Positions 1-5,515 are shown, counted from the stretch's first letter. The stretch: DNA of 5,516 nt from GCA-001735895 sp964488685 (GCA_964488685.1 CAZAVY010000129.1:1-5516); one strand, 5' to 3'. The notes: generated from the letters alone by a model not told the origin. Made by a program: numbers and translations.

Positions 1-1
1 C

Positions 2-235
2 GGCGGTGCGGCCAGTGGGATGATGGCGCCGATGATGGGAATGATGCCGGGAATGAGCGGGATGATGCCGCAAATGCCTGGAATGATGAATCCAGGTGCT
101 ACTGCTACGCCCGGATCGATGTCAAATCCGCAAACAATTATGAGTCCGAAGCAATACGAGCAGTTTTACAGGCAGTGGACCGATATGATGTCGAATATGG
201 GCCAGCCCAAACCTGAAAGTGCTCAAGCTCAATGA
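2..235 (+). CDS. C-terminal part of a Met/Gly/Pro-rich protein (partial, left edge)
   Basis: The frame is open to the left edge, so this is probably the last 77 or so residues of a longer protein; the ATG at 20 is only an internal candidate start. The first third is low-complexity GMMP/GM-type repeats, with twelve Met in roughly the first 30 residues. A Thr/Pro/Ser-rich linker follows, then a short, probably amphipathic stretch (KQYEQFYRQWTDMM) and a polar tail ending in AQAQ. Clustered Met pairs in Gly/Pro context can bind Cu(I) in known copper proteins, but they also occur in purely structural tails, and there is no copper gene nearby to decide. The stop overlaps an in-frame ATG (at 232) of the following lipoprotein gene, so the two are probably cotranscribed. 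I do not recognise the family. The reading frame looks real because the composition is consistent and the downstream gene is tightly linked. Confidence 0.55.
   Translation, partial: GGAASGMMAPMMGMMPGMSGMMPQMPGMMNPGATATPGSMSNPQTIMSPKQYEQFYRQWTDMMSNMGQPKPESAQAQ
18..90 (+). repeat. imperfect tandem repeats encoding GMMP units
   Basis: Short degenerate units of the type ggaatgatgccg or gggatgatgccg recur about four to five times here, giving the protein pattern GMMP-GM-GMMP-M-GMM. The units differ at single bases, so this is an expanded low-complexity coding repeat and not an identical microsatellite. Copy number may vary between strains. Confidence 0.6.
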
Positions 236-252
236 GTCGTTGCCGGGCAACA

Positions 253-669
253 ATGAAACAATTTATATCAATCGCTTTACTCTCGATTTTACTGAGTGCC
301 TGTAGTGGTAGTGGATTGCCCGAGGACAAGGAGATCGAAACCCTGGTCAGCAACAACCTACTGACCGACGGGCTCGGTGATTTATTCGTACTCGAAAATT
401 TCAGCAAGACCAATGGCTTCCGAGAAAGCGATAACGTGTATATCGTCGATGTGGAATACGACCTGGTATTTCAGAAAAGTTTCATCGATGTGGTACGGGA
501 AATTCGCAGTGATCCTACCGGACCACAATACGGGATGTTTGGATCCAAGCTGGTTCTGACGGCTATCCAGTCAAATTTCGGTCAGTTCGAAATTGGGGAT
601 CGAATCCACAAAATTGACAAGATCACGCTTCACCAGACGGAAAATGGCTGGCAAATAGCGCAGTCGTGA
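253..669 (+). CDS. small lipoprotein of unknown function
   Basis: The product is 138 residues from the ATG at 253. It begins with a textbook lipoprotein signal: MKQ, then a hydrophobic stretch and the lipobox LSAC, with the lipidated Cys at residue 17. The residue after the Cys is Ser, which would favour outer-membrane sorting under the Lol rule. The mature part (about 120 residues) is soluble and mixed alpha/beta in character, with one aromatic-rich strand-like stretch (VYIVDVEYDLVF) and a C-terminal segment ending in NGWQIAQS. No catalytic motif or further Cys is visible. An ATG at 232 overlaps the upstream stop and would add seven residues (MSRCRAT). I prefer 253 because it gives the normal short charged n-region; neither start has a clear Shine-Dalgarno sequence. 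It converges on the thioredoxin gene at 738 and is probably not part of that module. I do not recognise the family. Confidence 0.75.
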   Translation: MKQFISIALLSILLSACSGSGLPEDKEIETLVSNNLLTDGLGDLFVLENFSKTNGFRESDNVYIVDVEYDLVFQKSFIDVVREIRSDPTGPQYGMFGSKLVLTAIQSNFGQFEIGDRIHKIDKITLHQTENGWQIAQS

Positions 670-737
670 AAATTGGGGTCAACTACCGGATGATCAGGTC
701 CTGCGCAATCATCGCGGCAGTTCATGAAATCTCCGGA

Positions 738-1820
738 TTAATTGTGAAGTGAATCATATCCCCAGATATCGGTATCGAAACCGGCTTCACGAATCTGCTC
801 GGCGCGCGCCGAAATGTAACGCTGGAATTCCGGTTGTTCGAGATACGCCTGTTCAAGCACGTAGGCGTATACCGATTGAAAATGAAAAGTTTTAAGAAAT
901 GCGCTGATGCGCATGACTTCTTTACCCCGTTGGTCGAAGAAAACCAGCGACGGCGTGTAATCAATCCCCAGCTTCCGGGCCCATTGCCTGGGGCTGGTTT
1001 TTTCACCATCAGGGGTCGTTAGCGCTTGCGCCGAGGCAATATTCAATTGAACATTGTTTGCCTGTAATACCAGGCTTCGGGTTGCTTTGTCGGTGAGGAT
1101 GCGTTGGTGCATGGTTTGGCACTGCTCACAATTCGGCGATTCAAAATAAACCGCCAGCGGTTTATCCGATTCTGCGATGAGGCGTTGCAAATCAGGTTCC
1201 GCAAGAAAGAAATCTTGATCGATCAATTTGCCTGGGGTTGCAGCCAGTTTGTCGAGGCGATATTGCGCAAAACTCAGCTTGTGCTCGAGTTTTTGCGCGA
1301 CATATTCGAGCGCGGCGCGAAATTCCTGCGGTGGATAGTAACCATTCATGCGCAAGGCTACCTTTCCATTTTCATCCAGAAAAACAATGGTCGGGGTGTA
1401 TTGCACTTTTAGCGCCGTGGCGAAGGTTTTCTCGGTAAAGTCTTTACCTGCAACGCTTACTACCGCGCGGTCACCCCACATGTTCAGCGTTATGCCGTCG
1501 AAATTCTGGATAATATAATCCCTGATTTCAGGATCGTTGAAATTTTCTTCAACCAGTTGCGCACAGTAGGGGCAACCCTCCTGATGGAAGTAAAGCATCA
1601 AGCGCCGGCCTGCCTCGGCTGCCTCGGCAACATCGTCTTCGAATTCGAGGAAACTCTCTTTGAACCAGTCCGGTTTTTCAGACGTTATTGCGCCGTAAGA
1701 CGCACCCTGCTTGATTTCGCTGGCTGCTGAGTTCTGTGAGAACATCAACAGCAACACCAGGACCAGGCCCGGTAAATTGCGACCATAAACTAACGACGTT
1801 GTTGGATTTGGGAGATTCAT
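738..1820 (-). CDS. exported tandem thioredoxin-fold protein with two CXXC sites (SoxW-like)
   Basis: This 360-residue protein has an N-terminal signal peptide (h-region around residues 18-28, probable cleavage near S31-A32-A33-S34) and two complete thioredoxin-like domains. Domain 1, about residues 50-178, has CPYC at 83-86 and the cis-proline in YTPT at 141-144. Domain 2, about 200-325, has CEQC at 231-234 and the cis-proline in YTPS at 288-291. A roughly 35-residue polar C-terminal tail follows. The first domain resembles SoxW/thioredoxin_2-type periplasmic reductases that keep thiol or persulfide partners reduced. The second is a divergent copy with an acidic active-site dipeptide. Typical SoxW proteins have one domain, so the doubled architecture is notable. 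It lies 17 bp behind the hydrolase gene on the same strand and is very probably cotranscribed with it. The redox fold is well supported; the partner is not known. A protein-disulfide isomerase or a DsbD-like electron relay are alternatives. Confidence 0.88.
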   Translation of the reverse strand: MNLPNPTTSLVYGRNLPGLVLVLLLMFSQNSAASEIKQGASYGAITSEKPDWFKESFLEFEDDVAEAAEAGRRLMLYFHQEGCPYCAQLVEENFNDPEIRDYIIQNFDGITLNMWGDRAVVSVAGKDFTEKTFATALKVQYTPTIVFLDENGKVALRMNGYYPPQEFRAALEYVAQKLEHKLSFAQYRLDKLAATPGKLIDQDFFLAEPDLQRLIAESDKPLAVYFESPNCEQCQTMHQRILTDKATRSLVLQANNVQLNIASAQALTTPDGEKTSPRQWARKLGIDYTPSLVFFDQRGKEVMRISAFLKTFHFQSVYAYVLEQAYLEQPEFQRYISARAEQIREAGFDTDIWGYDSLHN

Positions 1821-1837
1821 GTTAATAGTTACTCGGG

Positions 1838-2791
1838 TTAAAGAGCCTCTAGTTCCAGGTACATTTTGTTCAGGTTGGGGCCGAATTGTACCTCAAATCC
1901 GTGCCACTGACTCTCGTGTTCGAACCGGGGTAACACCCGGGCCTTGATTTCGTAATCTTCCAGTTCGTCTTCCAGCCCCTGTTCGACTACCGCTTTCAAT
2001 TGCCTCAGGTAGTTCAGGTATGGCATCAGCGCTGCCTCGATATCCCCACTCGCGCCGTGCCCGGGGACTACCGTTGCGTAGCTCCGTGTCGCAATATATT
2101 CCAGCGTGCTGATGGTCCCCAGAATGCTGCTGCTATTGTCAAATCTGCCCATACGCCGGTTAAAACAGTTGTCACCCATGAAAATCGTGTTGCTGCCAAC
2201 ATGTTCGATCATGATATCGGTATCGGTATGCGAAGGAATTTGCGAATGAATCAGAAACTCCTCGCCATCGATGACAATCCGGTCGTTATGGGTGACGGCC
2301 TTGTTGGCTGATACAATTTCGGTACCACTACTGATACCGTCGGTTAAGCGCAACATCAAGTCCAGCCAGTTCAGGCCCTCGCTATCCTGTGATTGTGCAA
2401 TCGTATTGGCATGTGCGTAGATATCGACTGCTGGATAGGCACGTTTTACAGCGTGGTTGCCGAGCCAGTGATCGCCGTGAATATGAGAGTTGAACACCGC
2501 CAGAATCGGTTTGGAAGAAACTCGCGCAACTTCCTCCAGAATTTTCTGTCCAACCTGTAGCGAACTGCCGGGATCGATCAATATCAATCCGGTTTTACCT
2601 TCGATAATAGCAGGATTATTCATGAAACCCCGGTTGTCAGGGTTAGGGATAGAGAGAGGCCCGTGCATGACGTAAACGTTTTCGGCGACGGACTCGAATT
2701 GAAATTCGCCGACGGGCAGGGTCCAGGCCTGAACCGGGATCGGCAGTAAAATACAGAGCAGGCTTGGTATGCAATATTTGAGAAGCTGCAT
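1838..2791 (-). CDS. exported metallo-beta-lactamase-fold hydrolase (SoxH / quinoprotein-relay type)
   Basis: This is a 317-residue protein with a signal peptide (hydrophobic residues 8-19, probable cleavage after VQA at residue 22). The zinc-site set of the MBL fold can be read in order: HIHGDH at 103-108, His188 in PSHTD, Asp207 in FMGDN and His245 in VPGHG. Early strands contain the usual LILIDPG (residues 69-75). Length and layout fit the exported SoxH-like hydrolases found beside sox genes, or the zinc metallohydrolases of quinoprotein-relay systems, rather than true beta-lactamases. The substrate in that family is unsettled. The ETHE1 persulfide dioxygenases share the fold but are normally shorter and cytosolic or mitochondrial. 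It is the first gene of a minus-strand pair with the tandem thioredoxin and diverges from the rhodanese/DsrE operon. The ATG start at 2789-2791 is chosen because it gives a clean signal peptide; its Shine-Dalgarno sequence is poor. Confidence 0.9.
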   Translation of the reverse strand: MQLLKYCIPSLLCILLPIPVQAWTLPVGEFQFESVAENVYVMHGPLSIPNPDNRGFMNNPAIIEGKTGLILIDPGSSLQVGQKILEEVARVSSKPILAVFNSHIHGDHWLGNHAVKRAYPAVDIYAHANTIAQSQDSEGLNWLDLMLRLTDGISSGTEIVSANKAVTHNDRIVIDGEEFLIHSQIPSHTDTDIMIEHVGSNTIFMGDNCFNRRMGRFDNSSSILGTISTLEYIATRSYATVVPGHGASGDIEAALMPYLNYLRQLKAVVEQGLEDELEDYEIKARVLPRFEHESQWHGFEVQFGPNLNKMYLELEAL

Positions 2792-2824
2792 TGATTACAC
2801 CGATGATTTTATCCTATAACTACT

Positions 2825-2852
2825 ATATGGATAGGTCTATTGGTATCCATAT
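2825..2852. promoter_or_regulatory. operator-like perfect inverted repeat in the divergent promoter region
   Basis: The half-sites ATATGGATA (2825-2833) and TATCCATAT (2844-2852) are exact reverse complements separated by 10 bp, so their centres are about 19 bp apart, near two helical turns. A further direct copy of the inner motif, GATAGGT, occurs at 2830-2836 and again at 2858-2864. The element sits in the 138-bp space between the divergent hydrolase and acidic-protein genes, where a regulator could control both operons. No regulator gene is in the window, and I could not place convincing -35/-10 pairs. AT-rich dyads arise by chance, so this is a candidate only. Confidence 0.4.
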
Positions 2853-2929
2853 CTAATGATAGGTATGGGCCAGGGCGCTTTTTTTTGATTACCTACGCCC
2901 TCTCGATTGTCAAGCGAAGAAACAACATA

Positions 2930-3127
2930 ATGAAACACCTGGTACTGGTATTTTTGGTCAGCTTGCAGTTGATTCTTTCTTCCCCGGCGCTGGCCTGGTC
3001 ACCGCAGGACAGCTTCGAATCCGCTGTTGAATCGATGCAGCAATGCCATACGGTTATCGCCAGTGCTGAAGAAAGCCAGCAAAGCGAAAAGATAGAGGAA
3101 GAAGAAGAAGAGCCGGACTGCGAGTGA
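2930..3127 (+). CDS. small, very acidic exported protein with two cysteines
   Basis: The product is 65 residues from the ATG at 2930. A clean signal peptide (MKHL, hydrophobic core, cleavage after PALA at residue 22) leaves a mature peptide of only 43 residues. That peptide carries about 14 Asp/Glu against one Lys and one His, including a run of six Glu at 56-61 and the C-terminal PDCE. Cys39 and Cys64 are the only cysteines and could form one disulfide, bind a metal or carry a persulfide. An in-frame TTG at 2840 would put 30 extra residues before the signal peptide, so I reject it. It is the first gene of the plus-strand run and lies 62 bp before the rhodanese-like gene. I do not recognise a family. 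A small periplasmic carrier or chaperone for a neighbour is possible but unproven. Confidence 0.65.
   Translation: MKHLVLVFLVSLQLILSSPALAWSPQDSFESAVESMQQCHTVIASAEESQQSEKIEEEEEEPDCE
3095..3112 (+). repeat. GAA/GAG triplet tract encoding six glutamates
   Basis: Six consecutive Glu codons (GAG, four GAA, GAG) lie near the 3' end of the acidic-protein gene. Such a tract can slip in replication in units of three, changing the acidic run without breaking the frame. The effect, if any, is unknown. Confidence 0.6.
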
Positions 3128-3173
3128 TCCGCGGTCAATCGAATTTACACAAGATTACTAACCCTATATCCGC

Positions 3174-3180
3174 GAGGAGG
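3174..3180 (+). promoter_or_regulatory. strong Shine-Dalgarno site fixing the rhodanese-like start
   Basis: GAGGAGG lies 9 nt before the ATG at 3190. It is the strongest ribosome binding site in the window. It decides the start at 3190 over the in-frame GTG at 3124, which would place 22 residues before the signal peptide. It suggests this protein is translated more than its neighbours. Confidence 0.8.
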
Positions 3181-3189
3181 ATAATAAAA

Positions 3190-3846
3190 ATGAAATCGAA
3201 GCTTTTAAAAACCGCAATACTGACAGCCAGCCTGATTTGGGCTGGCGGTGCTGTCGCCGCTAAACCGGTCGGCATTACGCCCAAGATGATGGATGCGACC
3301 GTCATGCATGGCGGCAAGTCGGTGATGATTATGCGCGACCAGAATAACAAGGCGGTGGTTAATCCCGCCTTTGCCAAGACTTCGCGCCCCTGCCCACCGT
3401 TTTGTATTCAACCCATCGCTCTGGCGCCCGGAGTAGAAACCCTGGGTGAGCGTGAGATCATTGACTACCTGGTCAAAATGAGCAATGGCGACAAATCTAT
3501 CCTGGTAATCGATTCACGTACCCCCGACTGGGTCCAGAAAGGCACAATCCCGGGTGCGGTTAATATCCCCTGGACTGCGCTGAATCCAGCCAAGGGTGCC
3601 GACCCAATCTCGATTGGTGAAATCATGGAAGATCAATTTGACGCTACTTCCCTCGAAGGACTTTGGGACTACTCCAACGCCAAAACCCTGGTCATGTTCT
3701 GCAACGGCATGTGGTGCGGCCAGTCACCGAATAATATCAAGAACCTGCTCAAGTTTGGTTATCCGTCGCACAAGCTCAAGTGGTATCGTGGCGGCATGCA
3801 AAACTGGTCAAACCTTGGTCTGAGCACCGCCAAACCGGCAAGTTAG
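3190..3846 (+). CDS. exported rhodanese-like protein with CPPFC and CNGMWC motifs
   Basis: The product is 218 residues. It has a signal peptide (hydrophobic core about 8-22, cleavage near AVAA at residue 24), a Met-rich stretch (PKMMDATVMHGG, 31-42), then CPPFC at 68-72 followed by a PGVETLGE strand-turn. A rhodanese domain runs from about 85 to 212 (ILVIDSRTPDW at 104-114, GAVNIPW at 122-128, YRGGMQNW at 199-206). The active-site loop reads C171-N-G-M-W-C176-G-Q-S. Cys171 is in the sulfur-accepting position, and a second Cys occupies the place where the classical CXXXXR loop has Arg. The four cysteines could therefore form two redox pairs, or relay a persulfide from Cys171 to Cys176. It resembles, but does not match exactly, the CXXCW-motif rhodaneses of PQQ-linked pathways. 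Its neighbours (thioredoxin, DsrE-like, second rhodanese) support sulfur transfer in the periplasm. The donor and acceptor are unknown. Confidence 0.88.
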   Translation: MKSKLLKTAILTASLIWAGGAVAAKPVGITPKMMDATVMHGGKSVMIMRDQNNKAVVNPAFAKTSRPCPPFCIQPIALAPGVETLGEREIIDYLVKMSNGDKSILVIDSRTPDWVQKGTIPGAVNIPWTALNPAKGADPISIGEIMEDQFDATSLEGLWDYSNAKTLVMFCNGMWCGQSPNNIKNLLKFGYPSHKLKWYRGGMQNWSNLGLSTAKPAS

Positions 3847-3914
3847 ACGGTTAAATTTGCTTGGGAAATATTGTACAGGGATGTGCATTCTTCTCCCTTG
3901 AGTGTTGATTTCGT

Positions 3915-4412
3915 ATGCGCAAATATCTATCAAAAATGTTATTGGCGACTCTCATTTTCGCAGGCTCGGTGGTCGCTGATTCCCAGGGCATGATTCAAGT
4001 ATCGGATTTGCGCATGGAGGCGCAAATTGCAAAGGAAAATAATCTCATACTGCTGGTTGAATTCTCCAGTGAGTTTTGCGAATTTTGCCGCAAGCTTGAA
4101 AATCTGTTCCTGGTGCCAATGCAGCGTAATTCGGAATACAACGATAAAATTCTGATTCGTTCGATATCTCTGTATAGTTTTGAAACCATCGTCGATTTTC
4201 AGGGTCGAACCCTATTAACAACCGAGTTTGCATCACGCTACAATGTTTCGCTAACACCGACGATAGTATTTCTCAACGCCGAAGGCGAGGAAATGAGTGA
4301 CAAACTGGTCGGAATCTGGTCCGAGGACTACTATGGCGGGTATATCGACAATCGAATCGAAGAGGCGCGCACCAGGTTACTGCCACTCGATCTGGCAAAA
4401 TCTGAAATTTAG
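3915..4412 (+). CDS. exported single-domain thioredoxin-like protein (SoxW-like, CEFC)
   Basis: The product is 165 residues with a signal peptide (MRKYLSK plus hydrophobic core, cleavage after VVA at residue 21). The mature part is one thioredoxin-like domain: strand LILLVEF (44-50), active site CEFC at 55-58, cis-proline in LTPT at 113-116 followed by IVFLNAEGEE. Length and layout fit SoxW/thioredoxin_2-type periplasmic thioredoxins. The acidic Glu in the CXXC differs from the CPYC of domain 1 in the tandem protein and resembles its domain 2 (CEQC). It lies 68 bp after the rhodanese-like gene, and its 3' end overlaps the likely start of the DsrE-like gene, so translation of the two may be coupled. 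A role in reducing persulfides or disulfides on the sulfurtransferases is inferred from position. The Shine-Dalgarno sequence is weak. Confidence 0.85.
   Translation: MRKYLSKMLLATLIFAGSVVADSQGMIQVSDLRMEAQIAKENNLILLVEFSSEFCEFCRKLENLFLVPMQRNSEYNDKILIRSISLYSFETIVDFQGRTLLTTEFASRYNVSLTPTIVFLNAEGEEMSDKLVGIWSEDYYGGYIDNRIEEARTRLLPLDLAKSEI
4323..4326 (+). promoter_or_regulatory. candidate Shine-Dalgarno for the DsrE-like gene inside the thioredoxin gene
   Basis: GAGG is spaced 6 nt from the ATG at 4333 and lies within the upstream coding region. It is the main reason for choosing this start. A similar GAGG at 4287-4290 precedes the GTG at 4297, so the choice is not decisive. Confidence 0.4.
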
Positions 4413-4872
4413 AGCGGGCATCGCCTGGCTGCTGTTATTGCTGGGCGCTAACGGGCCTGCGCTCGCTAATGAGGATGTCGAAAGGCTGCTGGCGCAATCA
4501 GAACCACCCGATGGCGTGATTTTTGAAATTGTCGAGGCAAATAAATATGCGCTCGTGGATTTGCTGCCCGAGGTTCGCCAGGCTATAGAGAAGATTCGTA
4601 CCCGGTTTCCCGATACCGAGTTTGCGGTGGTCTCGCATGGCCGGGAAGAGTTTGCATTGCAAACCCGGTATCAAGATGAATATGCGCAAATTCATCAACA
4701 GGTGCGGTCTTTGGTGGACGGGGATGTCCCGGTACATGTCTGCGCCACTCATGCGAGCTGGTACGGAGTGACCCCCGAGGATTTTCCGGAATATGTCGAC
4801 GTATCACCGTCGGGACCGGTACAGATCCGATTATATGAAGACCTGGGTTACGAATTAATAGTGATTGAGTAA
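4333..4872 (+). CDS. exported DsrE-family sulfur-carrier-like protein
   Basis: The DsrE-like domain covers about residues 58-177 of the 179-residue product from ATG 4333. It shows PPDGVIFEIVE, AVVSHGREEFAL (98-109), and VHVCATHASW with the candidate sulfur-binding Cys137, then EDFPEYVDVSPSGPVQI. Members of this fold carry or transfer sulfur through a conserved Cys; classical DsrE is cytoplasmic, whereas this one has a hydrophobic signal (AWLLLLLG, then ALA|N near residue 45). The start is uncertain. ATG 4333 has GAGG 6 nt upstream but overlaps the thioredoxin gene by 80 bp and gives a long 28-residue n-region. GTG 4297 also has a GAGG. A CTG at 4402 would give a normal short signal peptide but lacks a ribosome site. 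It lies 5 bp before the next rhodanese gene. No DsrF or DsrH partner is visible. Confidence 0.85.
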   Translation: MAGISTIESKRRAPGYCHSIWQNLKFRAGIAWLLLLLGANGPALANEDVERLLAQSEPPDGVIFEIVEANKYALVDLLPEVRQAIEKIRTRFPDTEFAVVSHGREEFALQTRYQDEYAQIHQQVRSLVDGDVPVHVCATHASWYGVTPEDFPEYVDVSPSGPVQIRLYEDLGYELIVIE

Positions 4873-4877
4873 GCGTT

Positions 4878-5312
4878 ATGTTCAAAAAATTGATCCAATC
4901 GATAATATTCAGTTTGTGTGCATTGCTTGCAAGCTCTGCGATTGCGGAATTCTTCGAAATTGATAACCGGGAATTACAAGGGCTACTTGAAAATAATATC
5001 ACCATAATCGATGTTCGCCGCGTCGATGAATGGCAGGCAACCGGCGTTGTCGATCGTAGTCACCTGTTCACTTTTTTTGATCAGTATGGTCGCTTCGATG
5101 CCGATGGCTGGCTCTCGAAACTCGGTGAAATCACAAATCCCGAAGAACCGATAGTCCTGATTTGCGAGACTGGAGCACGTTCCAGGGTGATCGGTTACTG
5201 GTTGAGCGCAAAGCTGGGTTTTAGCAAGGTTTATAACGTCAGCAATGGCATCGAAAGTTGNNNNNNNNNNCGGAAGAAGGCTGGAAATTCGGTGGTTACA
5301 GTTTCGAAGTAA
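4878..5312 (+). CDS. exported single-domain rhodanese (3' end interrupted by assembly gap)
   Basis: A signal peptide (MFKK, hydrophobic core, cleavage after AIA at residue 23) precedes one rhodanese domain: IIDVRRVDEW at 43-52, a helix-rich middle, then the active-site loop C96-E-T-G-A-R101 in VLICETGARS, which is the classical six-residue CXXXXR persulfide loop. VYNVSNGIES (118-127) leads into the N gap at 5261-5270, where a Trp would be expected (TGN codon). After the gap the same frame gives only 13 residues (RKKAGNSVV...) to a TAA at 5310-5312. Another frame, from 5273, reads EEGWKFGGYSFEVNG, more like a domain end, so the gap length is probably not truly 10 nt and the C-terminus is unreliable. 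It starts 5 bp after the DsrE-like gene in an apparent operon. A sulfurtransferase role is well supported; the acceptor is unknown. Confidence 0.85.
   Translation: MFKKLIQSIIFSLCALLASSAIAEFFEIDNRELQGLLENNITIIDVRRVDEWQATGVVDRSHLFTFFDQYGRFDADGWLSKLGEITNPEEPIVLICETGARSRVIGYWLSAKLGFSKVYNVSNGIESXXXXRKKAGNSVVTVSK
5261..5270. other. assembly gap (10 N) inside the second rhodanese gene
   Basis: Ten undetermined bases lie after residue 127 of the rhodanese. Ten N is often a placeholder for unknown length, so frame continuity across it cannot be assumed, and the C-terminal residues given for this gene should not be trusted. Confidence 0.98.
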
Positions 5313-5317
5313 ATGGA

Positions 5318-5515
5318 TTAAGCGTCTTCTGTATCGGGGTCTGCCGGTGGTTTAAAATCGACGATACGGGTCGTCGAAGCGCGATCTGCATAAACCGGAA
5401 GGTCTCGAAAGGACTTGCCTGAGTTGAGTTCGCGTTCGCGGGCCGCAATCAATGCAAAACAATCGCGGATATCTTCAATTGTTGACGGTGATAAAGGATT
5501 ACGCATCCCCGGCAA
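5318..5515 (-). CDS. short or partial hypothetical protein at the right edge
   Basis: The frame is open to the right edge on the minus strand and ends in a TAA five bases from the provisional stop of the converging rhodanese. The only ATG (5504-5506) would give a 62-residue protein, but no spaced Shine-Dalgarno sequence precedes it, so the gene may begin outside the window. The sequence is soluble and polar: a helix-like SPSTIEDIRDCFALIAARERELN, then a basic stretch (FRDLPVYADRASTTR) and an acidic Pro-rich tail (PPADPDTEDA). There is no signal peptide, unlike the neighbouring genes, which suggests a cytoplasmic product outside the module. I do not recognise a family. Confidence 0.5.
   Translation of the reverse strand: MPGMRNPLSPSTIEDIRDCFALIAARERELNSGKSFRDLPVYADRASTTRIVDFKPPADPDTEDA

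Noticed and set aside
138..413. Antisense reading frames over the lipoprotein and other genes, for example 2000-2311 plus and 4583-5005 minus
   Set aside because: They mirror real genes, have no domain motifs, and the opposite frames carry signal peptides and conserved active sites.
690..737. Bidirectional terminator between the convergent lipoprotein and tandem thioredoxin genes
   Set aside because: Only a short GATGAT/ATCATC pairing is visible and there is no T or A run.
2872..2901. T8 tract after a GC-rich stretch (2879-2886) as a terminator, with AGGGCG/CGCCCT and TAGGTA/TACCTA pairings
   Set aside because: The T tract is not preceded by a stable stem, and the two complementary pairs interleave (pseudoknot order) instead of nesting. 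It also lies upstream of a gene start, so chance is more likely.
3130..3174. CGCGG/CCGCG pairing that could hide the strong ribosome site of the rhodanese-like gene
   Set aside because: Five base pairs across a 35-nt loop, and the GAGGAGG itself stays mostly unpaired.
3190..3846. Direct assignment to the PQQ-linked CXXCW-motif family
   Set aside because: The loop reads CNGMWC, not CXXCW, and no quinoprotein dehydrogenase or PQQ gene is in the window.
3877..3898. Hairpin AGGGA/TCCCT between the rhodanese-like and thioredoxin genes
   Set aside because: Only five base pairs with a 12-nt loop and no T run; too weak for a terminator or attenuator.
4333..4470. Twin-arginine (Tat) signal in the DsrE-like protein (KRRAPGY)
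   Set aside because: The RR is about 20 residues from the hydrophobic core and lacks the SRRxFLK context; this part may not even be translated if the start is further downstream.
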